A stretch of 64,000 bases of DNA from Agapanthus africanus (taxonomy: Eukaryota > Streptophyta > Magnoliopsida > Asparagales > Amaryllidaceae): NCBI GenBank assembly GCA_030015575.1, contig CM057337.1, forward strand, positions 376,611,582 through 376,675,581, given 5' to 3'. The notes beneath the pieces are model-generated. The model was not told the origin of the DNA. It saw nothing but the letters and a program-made list of their open reading frames with translations, and searched no databases. The position numbers and the translations under genes are program-made. Shown in pieces: positions 35,340 through 47,740 of this stretch (position 1 is the stretch's first letter; the number at the start of each line of letters is the position of its first letter).

Positions 35340-38300
35340 TCAAGGCTAATTATTGCGATGTCGCATACTCACAGCCCGTGTGATACCGAACACCCAACTC
35401 CTCTGCTAGTCAGTCTCACAAAGCTCGTTTGCGAAACTATTGCGTTCGAGGAATAGCCTCAGTGAGTGGATCCGCTTTGTTGTTTCTTTCCATATCTCTC
35501 TATATCTCATGTTCGCGGAGAAACCCATCTCCCGAAATGAGCAATACCTGTCTTAGAATATGTCTGGATGTCTGATGGGACATAGCTCATAAATGAACTC
35601 CAAATCCAAACTTCTTAGACTGTATCGTCAACTGAACTTAATCAGTATCCTGCGCGCCAAGCCTCCCTCAGTATTGCCTTGGACCACCTGTCCAAAATAC
35701 TGCCCCTTATCAGAAGGAAAACTATAACTCTGACAACCTCCTTGTCGTCCATGTCACCTTGGAAGCCTGGAATGATAACCGTCTCCTGAATGAGGCTGTC
35801 GTTATCATATCCCTAGAACATCCACTTATGTTCTAAAACTGCTTCCGACTGTTTCTCCAGGATTGGATTAATGTCAACTTATTGCATCTAGTGCAAGAAC
35901 AACATCTGGTGTGGTACTTGACATCTCACGATTGACTCAATTGCCTGAGCAAGTGATCTGCCAATCATGCCCGTCCCTCTCCCTTTTAGTCTGTAAGACA
36001 CTTTTGGAGAGGGTGACTCCATTACCTACAGGTACGCTACCGTGCCAGGAGTCGTCCATCCTAAATACTCTTAGAATGCTGTCAAGTACCCTGATTGGGA
36101 AACCACCCAAATCTAGATCTAATACCATAGATCCAGTAACCAGTATGTCTGATATAATGTCCAATTCCTGTGCGGAGAAAACACTGTGTGACGACCAAAG
36201 TATAACCGATCGTAGTGTAGGAGTTTCTTTTCCTACTCTGTGTACATCATCCAAATACCAGGATATCACACCCTACTACCTTCTCAACAGATCCATCCCC
36301 TATTCTGACGAAGTCAAACCCATGACTGTTACGTCAGAAATAGATGATCTATCTCCGCTACATCTGCTCTAGTCTATAAATAGACATAAGCTACCTGTCC
36401 ACCAATGCTTCCGCTGCTCCCACTGACTACGACAACCCTCTGGCAGAGTCATATACACGTACACTTCTAAAACTAGTTTTAGAACGACGCTATACTCATC
36501 CTCCCGCCGGGTCTCGTAACCTGGAACAACAGCAATGGCAATTATGGGTAAACAAGAACTTCCCTGTCACCGTCCTTGAGGCCACCGTAGTGCCTCTCGG
36601 GTGCCTGAAGTTACCCACCTTATCTGCGGAGTGGCCAATGGAATGTCAATCCAGATTGAATCTTTAGGTTCCTTATCAAATCTTCAGTAATCGTTTGTGG
36701 TTCTGGAATCACTTCCAGTTCTACCATACTCCCACTACTGTTTTCTGAAAAAATCTATTTTTAATAAAACTGTGGCGAGTCTAGAACAATATCGCTATTG
36801 TTCATCCAGATGGTAGAAAATCAACCCGCGTCATAGCCTGGGTCAACCCACAAACAGCCATTACAGAAACGTGCCTTGAGTTGTCCAGTGTCTGGTTTTA
36901 ATCATAAACCGGACAACTCCCCGTACCTTAACATCGTTAAGATATGAACTGTTCTATATCCAATATAGAAAACAGAGGCACTGATTTAATTGAACCAGAT
37001 TCAAATCATGCAGCTGTCTCCAGTGCATGTCAACTAAACGGAGAGAGGCCGATCAGCGTTACTCAACTTAGGAATGCTTCCAATTATGAGTAACCTGAAA
37101 GAGAAGCAAGATCTCTTTATCATTACTATCAACTGAATACCATACACAAGTATCTACATCTTCGATCACTTTGAAGAATCCCGATGCTTGCAACACCTGG
37201 TTCTCTACTCTATTCAAATACCTATAACTCCTCAAAACTTAGACCCTGTGTTTCCACGAAACACCGGTCTAAAAACTAGAGAAGTCATAAGTAAACCGAA
37301 TATAGTACGAGGACCTACCCCTCTGTCCTGATGGACCCTGGACAACATACAATACTCTGTATAAGTCCCTTGAGTCTGATAACTCATTCACTGCGTGTCG
37401 TAGGTTGAAAACTGTGCTTATGGTTAAGAAGAATTACACCGATGTTTAATGCTCCTTACCTAACCATCCACTGATATAGGTAAATGTAGTAGACATAATA
37501 TCAAAAGGTATATCTCACTCTATGAAAATAGACGTACAGATATATCAATTTGAAATAGGTGCACAACAGCGGATATTCAAAACCAAATATTTGCCGACCG
37601 GCTAACAGCCCAGGTGATTTCCTAAAATATCACTGATTACAACGAATCCCGATATAATGAGGATGATCACCCAATTCCCAATAACGTACTCCCACTCATC
37701 ATCTGTAAAACCATACAGATGTGAGAATCATACCTGGTAAATACATACCCTGGAGTAAGTATCTAATCGGGAAATCAGTTCTCTTTTAACATTACACAGT
37801 GAAACTGAAACATTGAAATGTTTCGATGGGGTATCTTGGTATTCCTAGTAATGCCCTTTCCATTATCCAGATTCACAACTGTAACCGTATAATTCTTTTC
37901 CACCTCTCCAAATCCCTTCATATGTCTTTAGTCTTTACCTTCTGCACACCCTTTTAGGCCAAATGGTTTTCTTCCTTCCCTACCGTTCGGCACCAGCCTA
38001 TGGTTTGGAAGAAGACTATCCAATAAGCATAATGGGTGTACTGTCCCAATCCTAGGAACACTCGCAACACGAGAGAAGGTGAAGATAAAAGACACCTGAA
38101 TGTACTTTATTCCTATTTCTCCTGAACCAGGATCCATCCCCGAACTGGAACAAGTTCCTTTCGAGTTCGTATATAACCATACGATGGAGTATCCAAATAA
38201 ACTGTGGATATTCGTAGTGACACGGAGTGTCCTGGAGAAATACAAAGGTGATGTGGGAGTGGTAACGAAATATTTGGTTTGGTCGTGAATAGCAGTCGCA

Positions 38301-38756
38301 ATTTACTTTGCCCTCTTACTAATCCCTTGTTTTGTCTGAACTTAATACCTTCTGTACACCGTTTAGGCTAACTGGTTTTCTTCATTCCCTACCGGTCGGC
38401 ACCAGCCTATGGTTTGGAAGAAGACTATCCAATTTGCGTAATAGGTGTACTACTCCTAAACCAAGGAGTACTCGCAACCTGAGAGAAGGTGAAAAAGAAA
38501 AGACAACTGAATAATCCTATCCGTTTTCTCCAGAACCGGAAACCATCCTCGAATCCCTTCGAGTTCGTATCTAACCATACGATGGTTTTGTCCAATGGAA
38601 GTGGACGTTCGCAGTAATACGGGGTGTCCTGGAGAAAAGGGTAAAAGTAGGAGTGGCAATGAGGTCTGCAACTCTGACAATCCAAAAGCCGGTGTTAAGA
38701 AGGTTCGGTCAACTTGGTCACTGAGTCAGAGTCTAGGGTCGGGTCAATGGTCGCTG
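35340..38756 (-). pseudogene. E4 heavily decayed copia pol remnant
   Basis: Weak but collinear similarity to copia pol. An RT fragment at 36269-35937 contains WYLDDV where YVDD is expected and GVTLSK in the same order as in E2. The region near 36420-36470 matches the RT stretch that follows AFLNG in E2. A protease-like WLDTNSKG occurs in the 38425-38685 frame. The rest has no usable frame. It is much more decayed than its LTRs, so it was broken before this insertion. Confidence 0.75.
37930..38700 (-). repeat. Tandem duplication of the protease-region segment in E4
   Basis: Two diverged copies of about 370-400 bases (about 37930-38300 and 38340-38700; shift about 398-409). Both contain ACCAGCCTATGGTTTGGAAG, a TAACCATACGATGG stretch and a TGTCCTGGAGAAA stretch. 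Their minus-strand frames read IVWLYTNSKG and IVWLDTNSKG, which resemble the WVLDTGSGS protease active site of E2. Confidence 0.75.
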
Positions 38757-39054
38757 CCAGAGAGAGAGAGAAAAGAAACACTCAGCGTGCACTCTAACCT
38801 AGATCAGAATGGTTACCAATTTATCTAATCTGGAATCCTCCCACTGTACCTCAAATTCTCCTCCAAACCTGAAAGAAGAATTAGTCGGGAACACCCGAGG
38901 AGTAAACCAACTCATCAGTGGGAATCGGGATCCAACTCTCATCGCATGACAACGTGACGGAATCCGCTCACGGTATCACACTCCAGAAGGTATGCGCATA
39001 TCTGGCAAGTTTTAGTACTTTTGAAACTCCCGATGTGATTTCTGCCCCATGCTC

Positions 39055-39260
39055 TTATGACCTTGACTTTGGCCAACATATCATAAGTCACATGTCAAGT
39101 TCTACCCGTCATTCTCCAGGTTAATTTGAATCCACCCGTACATACCCTTGACTTTGGCCAAAATGGCTGCACGACTGTCCCAAACCAACGCATCTATCTA
39201 TGCTGCATATGAATACCCCAATAGCTACCAATCACTGTGCCTTGACTTTGGCCAACATAC
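39055..39260 (-). other. Triplicated hairpin site (E4: core TTGGCCAAAGTCAAGG)
   Basis: Sites A (about 39061-39079), B (about 39146-39163) and C (about 39240-39257) share TTGGCCAAAGTCAAGG on the minus strand. The outer stems have changed as pairs: CTTATGA/TCATAAG at A and CTGTG/CACAG at C, in place of CTATG/CATAG and CTACG/CGTAG in other elements. Confidence 0.85.
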
Positions 39261-40802
39261 ACAGCTTGAATACTATTGACCACCCATACGAAACGACGGA
39301 GGGCTACGAATGGTTTCTGGCGAAAACCTTTAACGTAAAGAACTTGATATCGTCGAAGGAACGGATAGCTTTTTAGAAATATAGTGACGAAAACCGCTGC
39401 TAAAGAGGTCACTCCCGGTGAAGGGATCTCGGCTCTTTCCCCGTAGAATGGGGTGCAGGATATTCCAAATGAATACCGCGATGCAAAGCAAAAGTAATCG
39501 GCTATAGTGAAGTTAATGCCCTGACGCAAACTTCTGTCCAAGGGGTCACTCCCGGTGAAGGGATCTCGGCCCTTGCCTCGTCGACTGAGGAGCAGGATAT
39601 TCTAATGAATACCACGATGCAAAACAAAAGTAAATGTCCTTGCAATAACAGCTTTTGAAAAAGTGTTCCAACAACATCAGAATAGGTTTGTTTTAACTTG
39701 CATTGATCCGAATCAACGCAGTCCCATCAATTGATCACACCACAAAGAACGAAAATATACTGACGTACGTATATGCCATCCGCATTCGCCACTGGGTCCC
39801 GTCATCACCCGTTAGGTTAGCTAACTAACGGCAGAGCGGGGACTGGACTAGCACGGATGAAAAACATATACAACATCTACTAATATATATACCAATATAT
39901 AGTATTTCGCTCAAGGCGTGATAGAAATGCAACATCACAGAGAATGAACAGCATCACAGAACAATACAGATATCTGGGATCCCCGGGTTTCACAGAGCCA
40001 CTACTGAAACCCGACGTTCCCCTGGTCGTGTGGATAGCCTGTGCAATGTAATCCTAGACCCCTACGGGCGCGGCAAGTCACCCGCCAAAACCTGAAGCGA
40101 GGCAGCCCCCTTCAACACCGTGAATGGACCACCCAGCACTTCACGGAATCCGGTAACTTGGGCACCCCTCCTGGGTCAAACCTGTACCCCCTACGAGTGC
40201 GGCGAATAGCCCGCCAATCCTAGAGTGAAGCCCCCTCCGTCTCAATGCCATGAGATACGGGCTTGTTACCCTCTAGAACCCGGCTACCCGTGCACCCCTC
40301 CGCGGGGTAATCCTAGTACAGAAAGTAAAATATACATACAACGGGTACATCGACCGCAACCAGGTCGTGCCCCAAAAGAATAATACAATCAGGCAGTGAC
40401 GGCAGTCCACATGTCGGACGCTCGCCCCGCAATATCAAATGTACATAATACTACCACAACAGTACTAGCATTGCATCCAGGCTATCCCCCACGACCGATC
40501 CGCAACATCACAGCAAATACATAGAACATCAACGTGAAAGTCACGTTCGCAAATCCGTCTAACCGGGCTATAGCAGTTAGACCGGATTTACCGATCGAGT
40601 GACATTCACGGTCGCAGATATAATGTAAATACTGTGAAAAATGTGTTTAAAATATCCGACCGATCGAATATTAACAAGTGGGCCCCAAAACAAAACTGTA
40701 GCAGTTACAGAAAATATGGGCCCAATTTTAATGTTCCAAAACCTCTGAAATAAACCCAGAAGGCATCTGTAAAAATTTGGTGATGTGACGTGCACAGTAC
40801 AC

Positions 40803-40846
40803 CGCGGAAGGGCGGCAAGTATGGGGTTTCCGCGGCGGTTCCGCGC
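40803..40846 (-). other. GC-rich leader hairpin (E4, diverged)
   Basis: ACCGCGGAAGGGCGGC and CCGCGGCGGTTCCGCG-like arms at the expected place after the primer site; pairing is poorer than in E1 and E3. Confidence 0.5.
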
Positions 40847-41047
40847 TCACACTGTAGCTTTACATCGTCGAATTTTTACAGAACTCTTATATTTTCTCGT
40901 ACATCAATATTTTACAACCTGAAAAATTTTTGGAGACTAAAAAATTTTGACAGAAAACTGATGTGAGTGATATTGGGTTTTCGGAACTTTTCGATCGATC
41001 GGAACTTAAAAACACATTACACAAAGCTAGACTAAGTTAATGGTGAG

Positions 41048-41059
41048 GCTCTGATACCA
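41048..41059 (-). other. E4 primer binding site
   Basis: GCTCTGATACCA on the plus strand, one base from the 5' LTR. Confidence 0.95.
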
Positions 41060-41060
41060 C

Positions 41061-43289
41061 TGTAAGTGCACGGCGGCGACCCGGCCGTCAATCCGACGCC
41101 GGAATGCGGAAGCGGTGAATAACTTAAATTTTGCGGACTTTGCAAACCGGCACCACCGCGCACTAAACTCCGGATCGAACCATTAACTAGTCTACGCTAC
41201 TAAAAAGAAAGGGAAGAGATGTATACCGACGATCCAAGTCCTCCGGTCTTCATCTCCACTCCGATCTCCTCGCGGGATCTCCGTCCTTCTCCTCCTCGTC
41301 GCCTCCTCGCCGGAAAGGGCACCACATCGCCTTCGTCTTTTACGGGCTCCCGCCTCAATACCGAGGCAACTCGAGCATGAAGCCGGCAACTCGACATGCT
41401 CAAGATATGCTGTAGAATGTAGTGTAGAGGATGCTTGTCTCTTTGGGGTTATGTTGTTTCCAATGAGGATGATGGAGGAAACAAGGATTAGAAAAATGGT
41501 GCTTGCATTTTTCTAGCATGAAAACTAGAACAAGAAAGAAAACTCTCATGAATGAAGCTCTCTCTTCTTCTTCTCACAACCATGAAAAACTTATCATCAA
41601 GTGAGAATAAAGGGTGGAGAAAAAACCATATGAAGCTAGAAGGGAGGTGAGTGTAGGAGAAGTGAAGAGGTGACCACAAACAAACATGAACCATGCTTGT
41701 TCTACTATTCAACCCATACCCTTTCAATCACAATAAAAAGCAAGTCAATGGTGCAAGATATGAAAGCCATCATAATCAATACAATTGCAAGAAACCCCCC
41801 CACAAAGTGTTATTTGCAAAACTGCAAATAACCCCCTCCATCGAAAAAGTCCGGCCGGGAAAGAACAAAGGAAAACCGGCCGGAACGGAATGCAAACTGG
41901 CAACTCCAGAAAACTGGTCCCGTAATAAATTACAGGAAAACCCCAATACTGTGCATACACACCCGCATCTGTATTCCGTCCGGATACAAATGCAATGAGA
42001 CAAAATCTACACTGTACTAAACTAGGACCGGCTTAAACCAAAGCCGGCTAGTAAAATCCGTTCGATCCTGATCCGTGCAATACCGCACGTATCTGATCGA
42101 ACCCTGCCATATACCTATACGGCTACTAGTACAAACCGTCCGATCCTGATCCGTGCAATACCGCACGTATCTGATCGGACCCTGCCATATCTCCATACGG
42201 CCTCTACAGCGTTTCGCCCGAAAGCTGAGTAACTGAAAGTGTGGTGGACTCTAAAGACTCGTCAATACAATGGCTGTGGATTTAACCACTAGCACGTCAG
42301 AGGTATAAGCCAATACGTAACGGGCCACCAGCTATTGACCAAAATGGACGTCGATGAGGAAGCTCACCCCGACACCCAACTGAGCCTGTCAGTGACAATA
42401 TCCGTGCAGTCCGGTCCGTTCGTCTATGAGTATCGCATGGCGGGCCTAGAGGGTTGGTAAAAGTCAGACCCCCAAAAGCGGTACAAGTCGTGTCGGAGTG
42501 TAGCCCAGAACACCCTGAGATACTACTGGAATACCTACCAGTAAATCTCCTTGCCTTGGCCAAGGACTTTGTGTAATGGCTCTCCTAGACACAGCACGAC
42601 CTCACCCCCAATACCGGGAGAGACGAACCCCTGAAGATACGCTCACTGCCCCCATGTGGCTCGGGACTGTACCCAACTAAAACCTGTTTGCACGAATCCT
42701 TTGAGCCGTGGTAGGGTAGTAATCAAAGTACAGTGGGAACTCACACGAGACAAATGACGATCCCCAGGTCGATGAACTAACCTGCACACATGTCACCAGG
42801 GAACTGCCATCTGACGTCTGGTATATGACCAACTAGCATGTTCCCGGCGAGTCCTGTCCGGTGTACTCATAACCCAATGAGCACCTGTATACATCTTAGG
42901 TGATCCAACTGACACCAGTGGCTTGTGAGACCGGCCACCGCCCCTCGTCGGGGTCTCGACTGTATACACTAGTCTACTAATGGAGTATCGATGCCCGGTC
43001 TCGAAACTCCCACGACTAGGGACCTTTTAAGGATATGCTTGTAGACCCCCAACTCCCACTTATATGATCGCCCTCATACTGCTGGTGGTCAAGCAAGAAT
43101 CCTAGGGGCTCTATCAACGTGTAATAGCGACGTGTCATGTCACCTAAAACAGTACACGATGATAAAGGTAAACCAGATAGCATACTATCATCTCGAGTGA
43201 GACTGTCCTACCGGGATAGGTCCTCCCTCAATCATTACAATCACGTACCTGTGACCTAATAATTGACTCTGAGGGCACTATCTCCAACA
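41061..43289 (-). repeat. E4 5' LTR
   Basis: 2229 bp, partner of 33096-35324. It is followed by the target duplication ATAAC at 43290-43294. Confidence 0.95.
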
Positions 43290-43294
43290 ATAAC

Positions 43295-44517
43295 CGACTA
43301 ATATCAAGTGTATCAATATATCGAATCAACATTTGATTCGGTAACCCGGCTATATCTTATATAACCGTCCGATGATACAAATCGCGAGAATAGAATTCAG
43401 TATCACATACTTGTATTATTCTCGGTGTCGCACATATCTCATATGCGCTCCTATTTCGTTTCGCTTGAGCCAGGAAACCTCTGTGTAGGACTCTAAAGAC
43501 TCGTCAATACGCCGGCAGCAGGTGATGATCATATCAAACACCCACAAGCCACAAACGAACTGCCAAACATAACGGCCACCCGGGTATTGAGCGATCAGAA
43601 GATCAACGAGCAAGCCCACTCACACTCCTCTGAATCCGACCAGTAACACTTACCGTACAGTCCGGTGTCGTCGTCTGATATGTCGCATATCTCTCCTAGG
43701 GGTGGTAAACGTCAGACCCCAGTAGCTCGATAAGTCGTGTCGATATGAGGTCTATAACAGTTCGAGAAACTACTCGTAACACTCACCAGTGAATCTCAGC
43801 AACCCTAGCCAGGGATTTCTGGTTATAGCCAATCGAACACAGCACAACATCAACTCCCTATACCGGGAGAGACGAATCCCCTCCTATCGCTCATTGCCTC
43901 CATGTGATTCCGGACTGTACCCAAAAACGACTGTTTTGCACGCCCTCTTGGACGTGGTAAGGTGGAAATCCAAGCATAATGGGAATCACATAAGACTCTA
44001 TGACGATCTCGGGTCTACAGACAAACTTGTACCAGGGTCACCAGAGAACTGCCATCTGACGTAAGGTACAATACCATCTGGGAGTTCTCGGCGAGTCCGT
44101 CCAGTGTTCCCAGTCTCCACTGAGCACCCATATATCATCTCTGATGTCAAACACCAATGGATATGGGATCATCCATCGCCCATCTGTATGGGTCGAGAAG
44201 GTATACGCTAGTCTACTCTGGTATATCGATGCCCCGTCTCGATACACCCACGACTAGGGACCTTGAAGGATGTACTTATAGACTACCATGTCCCCACTAG
44301 TATGATCCGCATCATAGTCCAGGTAGTCAAGTACACATCCTAAGGGCTTTACCAACATGTAACAGAGAGACAATCAGTGTACACGTTACGGTAAAGAGCA
44401 ACCAGATTGCATACTATCATGTCGAGCAAGAAAGTCCTCCCTATATATGTCCAAGCATCCACTACAATATACATCCTTTGTATAGTAATGGCCTCTAGGG
44501 CATATATATAACTAACA
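43295..44517 (-). repeat. E3 5' LTR, outer part
   Basis: Continuation of 32125-33095 after E4. On the minus strand it starts TGTTAG at 44517 and is preceded by the target duplication GAAGG at 44518-44522. Confidence 0.95.
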
Positions 44518-45503
44518 GAAGGGACCTATGAATCTGGGGTTAAGCTTCCCCTTCAGACCAAACCTCATCACTCCCTTCATCGGAGAGACCCTCAGAAAAA
44601 CGTGATCGCCAACTGCAAACTCTAATCTGCGGTGGCGCCTGTCAGCATACGATTTCTGCCTGCTCTGAGCTGTCCTCATCCTAACTCGAATCAGCTGTAT
44701 CTTCTCGGTCGCCTCCTGTACGATCTGCGGCCTGAAAATACTGCTCTCACTGAGCTCTGTCCAAAGACGGGCGATCTACATCTCCTCCAATACAAGGCCT
44801 CGAAAGGTGCCATCTAAACAGTATCCTGGAAACTATTGTTGTAGGAGAACTCCACCAAGGGTAAATGATGATCCCAGCTACCACCAATGTCTAAAACACA
44901 TGCTCGGTGCATGTCCACGAGAGTCTGAATAGTCCGCTCTGACTGGCCGTCGGTCTGCGGATGAAATGCAGTGCTGAAACTCAAACGGGTGCCCAAAGCC
45001 TCCTGAAGCCTCTGCCATAGTCGGCTGGTAAACTGGGTGCCTCGGTCGGATACGATACATGTCGGGACTCCATGCAGTCGTACAATCTCGTCGATGTAAA
45101 TCTGGGCATACTGAGCAAATCCGAAAGTAGACTTCACCGGCAGGATGTGAGCCGCTTTCGTCAGTCGGTCCATGATCACCCAAATGGAGTCATACCCTCG
45201 ACTAGTCCTGGGTAGACCCACAACGAAATCCATAGAAATCTGTTCCCATTTCCACTCCGGAATGGGTAACGGCTGTAGCTTTCCCGCTGGCCTCTCGTGC
45301 TCGGCCTTGACTTACTGACAAGTCAGGCATCTCAACACGAAGTCTGTGATGTCCCTCTTCGTCCCGTCCCACCGGTAGACGTCTCTCATATCATGGTATA
45401 TATTGGTGGAACTCGGATGAATGCTGTACACCGATCGATGTGCCTCCTCAAGAATCTCACGCCACAGTCGCTCAGTATCTAGTGCGCATAGTCTAGTTCC
45501 GAA
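44518..45503 (-). pseudogene. pol: Gypsy integrase, N-terminal and core part
   Basis: The frame shows the zinc-binding end (CLTC near 45318-45330), catalytic D in MDFVVGLP (45233), D in VSDRGTQFTS and E in QTDGQSERT. TAG at 44814-44816 and TAA at 45312-45314 break it, both explainable by C-to-T. A frameshift near 44765 leads to a frame with GDHVFLRVSPMKGVMRFG and NPRFIGPF, the GPF part of the GPF/Y module. E3 is inserted inside that motif, so the integrase continues at 23974. Confidence 0.88.
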
Positions 45504-46163
45504 TCACAGTATCCCATGATCATCAATCACGAACTCAGAAAATCTGCCATGTCCAACCTGTGCCATGATCTCTGAACAACGGTCATCACTGTACTGTGCC
45601 TCATGTATACGGTCAAGCAACTGTGGGCGTGCATGAACATGTGCAAGCTGTCCTCCGATCGGCGTGAACTCGAACTGCACTCGGTTGTCGCATAAAATCT
45701 GCCGATCTGCCGACGACTGCCTCTGCACTGCGCTCAAACAAGATAGACTACCCCCGGGCCTCCTGCTTAAAGCATCCGCTACAACATTCGCCTTGCCCGG
45801 GTGATACAAGATCTCACAATCGTAGTCCTTTACTAGTTCCATCCAACGGCGCTGTCTAAGACTCAGGTCTCGCTGCTAAAATATATACTTTAAGCTCTTG
45901 TGATCAGTGAATATCTGGTACGACTCGCCGTATAGGTAATGTCGCCAGATCTTGAGTGCAAAGACCACTACAGCCATCTCCAAATCATGAGTGGGGTAGT
46001 TCTGTTTGTGTTTCTTCAACTGCCGTGAAGCATACGCGATCACCCTGTCGTGCTGCATCAATATGCACCCTAGCCCCACTCGAGAAGCGTCACAATGGAC
46101 CACAAATCCACCTGATCCTGAAGGCAATAATAACACCGGCGCCGTAGTCAAACGAGTCTGCAA
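45504..46163 (-). pseudogene. pol: Gypsy RNase H and connection region
   Basis: It contains [32 protein letters not shown] and [12 protein letters not shown] (RNase H acidic residues D, E, D), then [13 protein letters not shown]. Stops at 45876-45878 (TAG) and 45504-45506 (TGA) fall in frame with the rest of pol and are consistent with C-to-T changes at Gln and Arg codons. Confidence 0.88.
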
Positions 46164-46166
46164 CTG

Positions 46167-47278
46167 CTAAAAGCTATGCTCGCACTCATCCGTCCAATCG
46201 AAAGGAACTCCCTTCTGGGTCAACCCGGTCAAAGATGCAGCAATACGGGAGAAATCCTGTACAAATCGCCTATAGTAGCCGGCCAGTCCTAGAGTGCTGC
46301 GGATCTCCGTAACTGATGCGGGTCTGGGCCAACGCTGAATGGCCTCGATCTTCTTCGGGTCCACACAAATACCATCTCGTGTAATCACGTGACCCAAGAA
46401 GTCTACGCTGTCAAGCCAGAATGCGCACTTGGAGAATTTTACGAATAGCTGGTGCTCCCTCAAAGTCTGCAGTGTGATCCGCAGGGCTGCTCGTGCTCTT
46501 TTCGGCTCCGGGAATACACCAAAATATCGTCAATGAATACGATGATGAACAAATCAAGATACGGCCTGAAAATACGGTTCATCAAGTACATAAATGCTGC
46601 TGGGGCGTTGGTGAGTCCGAACGACATCATCAAAAACTCATAATGGCCGTAACGCGTGCGGAAAGCTGTCCCCGGAATATCCTCCTGTCGGACCCGCAAC
46701 TGATGGTAGCCTGATCGAAAGTCGATCCTCGAAAAGTATCCTGCCCCCTGAAGCTGTTCGAACAAGTCATCGATGCGTGGCAAAAGATATTTGTTCTGCA
46801 TGGTAACCCTGTTCAGCTGGAGGTAGTCGATACACAGACGCAAACTGTCGTCCTTCTTCTTGACAAACAGGATTGGAGCACCCCAAGAAGATACACTGGG
46901 TCGAATAAGTCCCTTATCCAGCAAATCTTGCAACTGACCTTTCTTCTCTCTAAGCTCCGCCGGGGCCATCCGATAAGGCGATATAGAAATAGGCCCGGTG
47001 CCGGGAATCAAGTCAATGCAGAACACAATATCGCACTCAGGCGGTAGCCCAGGAAGCTCGTCAGGGAAGACATTAGGGAACTCACACACAATCGAAACCT
47101 GGTCCAATGAAACATCTGTAGCTCGAGTATCGCAAACATAGGCTAGAAATCCCTGATATCCCTTCCTCAAAAGCTGTCCAGCGCAAAGAGAAGAAATCAA
47201 ACTGTGAGGGGCGGCACCACGGTCCCCCTGCATAACAAAAGCCGACTCGCTTCTTCCCACTGCAGTCCACAGACGCAT
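46167..47278 (-). pseudogene. pol: Gypsy reverse transcriptase
   Basis: It includes the end of the protease linker, [45 protein letters not shown] and the catalytic FIDDILVYS. The thumb follows after a frameshift near 46460-46500 ([16 protein letters not shown]). A TAG at 46167-46169 ends this part. It makes DNA from the element RNA; the catalytic Asp pair is present, but the frame is broken. Confidence 0.9.
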
Positions 47279-47603
47279 AGCACGTGGCTAACCAATCCAT
47301 GCCCAAAAGAACATTGAAGTCCAACATCTCAAGAAGGATCAAGTTGACAGGCAACTCTCTCTCACCAATACGGACAACACAGGATCGGAACATGTGTCTA
47401 GCAACAAACGACTCGCCTACAAGAGTGGTCACAACAAGCGGCTGATCAAGCAAACCGGACTCTCTACCCAAACTCGGCACGAAGTGTGTAGAAACGTACG
47501 AGTGCATGGATCCGTGATCAAACAACACGTGTGCGTCAACAGAACATACTGATAGGGTACCTGAGACCACCGCATTGGACACCTGCGCGTCCTGATGCAT
47601 CAA
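47082..47603 (-). pseudogene. pol: Gypsy aspartic protease
   Basis: Protease with VLFDHGSMHSYVS, where the catalytic Asp is kept but the usual Ser/Thr or Pro next to it is His, and [16 protein letters not shown]. After this the reading frame shifts near 47240 into the RT frame, and a further frame change separates it from gag. Confidence 0.82.
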
Positions 47604-47740
47604 AGAAAAAACCCTTGCCTGTCCTCCACCTGCGACTGGCGGTCCCCTACAAGCAACTGGCTGTACTCTGCCGGCAGCTGGCTGTCCTCTGCCTCGGCCA
47701 CCTCGTCCTCTATGAGCAAACCTTCCGCGACCAGGCCTCT

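Larger units (their letters stand above)
38757..41047 (-). other. E4 gag-less leader
   Basis: About 2.3 kb. It starts with the CTCTCTCTCTGGCAG tract near pol and contains the triple hairpin, the duplicated module (about 39400-39630) and a GC-rich hairpin. The plan matches E1-E3 although the sequence is strongly diverged. There is no Gag. Confidence 0.75.
33096..43289 (-). mobile_element. E4: copia-type non-autonomous element with near-identical LTRs and heavily decayed pol
   Basis: Two LTRs of 2229 bp (33096-35324, 41061-43289; offset 7965) differ at only about five positions by my count (about 0.2%): near 33450/41415, 33489/41454, 34483/42448, 34731/42696 and 35133/43098. Perfect target duplication ATAAC lies at 33091-33095 and 43290-43294. 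The primer site and polypurine tract are intact, while pol is barely recognisable. It is the youngest insertion here by nesting and among the fully measured LTR pairs. Confidence 0.95.
23975..44517 (-). mobile_element. E3: Ty1/copia (Angela-like) element, non-autonomous, carrying E4 inside its 5' LTR
   Basis: Perfect target duplication GAAGG at 23970-23974 and 44518-44522, inside the gypsy integrase. 3' LTR is 23975-26169, decayed pol 26190-29003, leader 29004-32111, and the 5' LTR is 32125-33095 plus 43295-44517, interrupted by E4. E3 shares LTR type and many pol lesions with E1. Confidence 0.95.
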
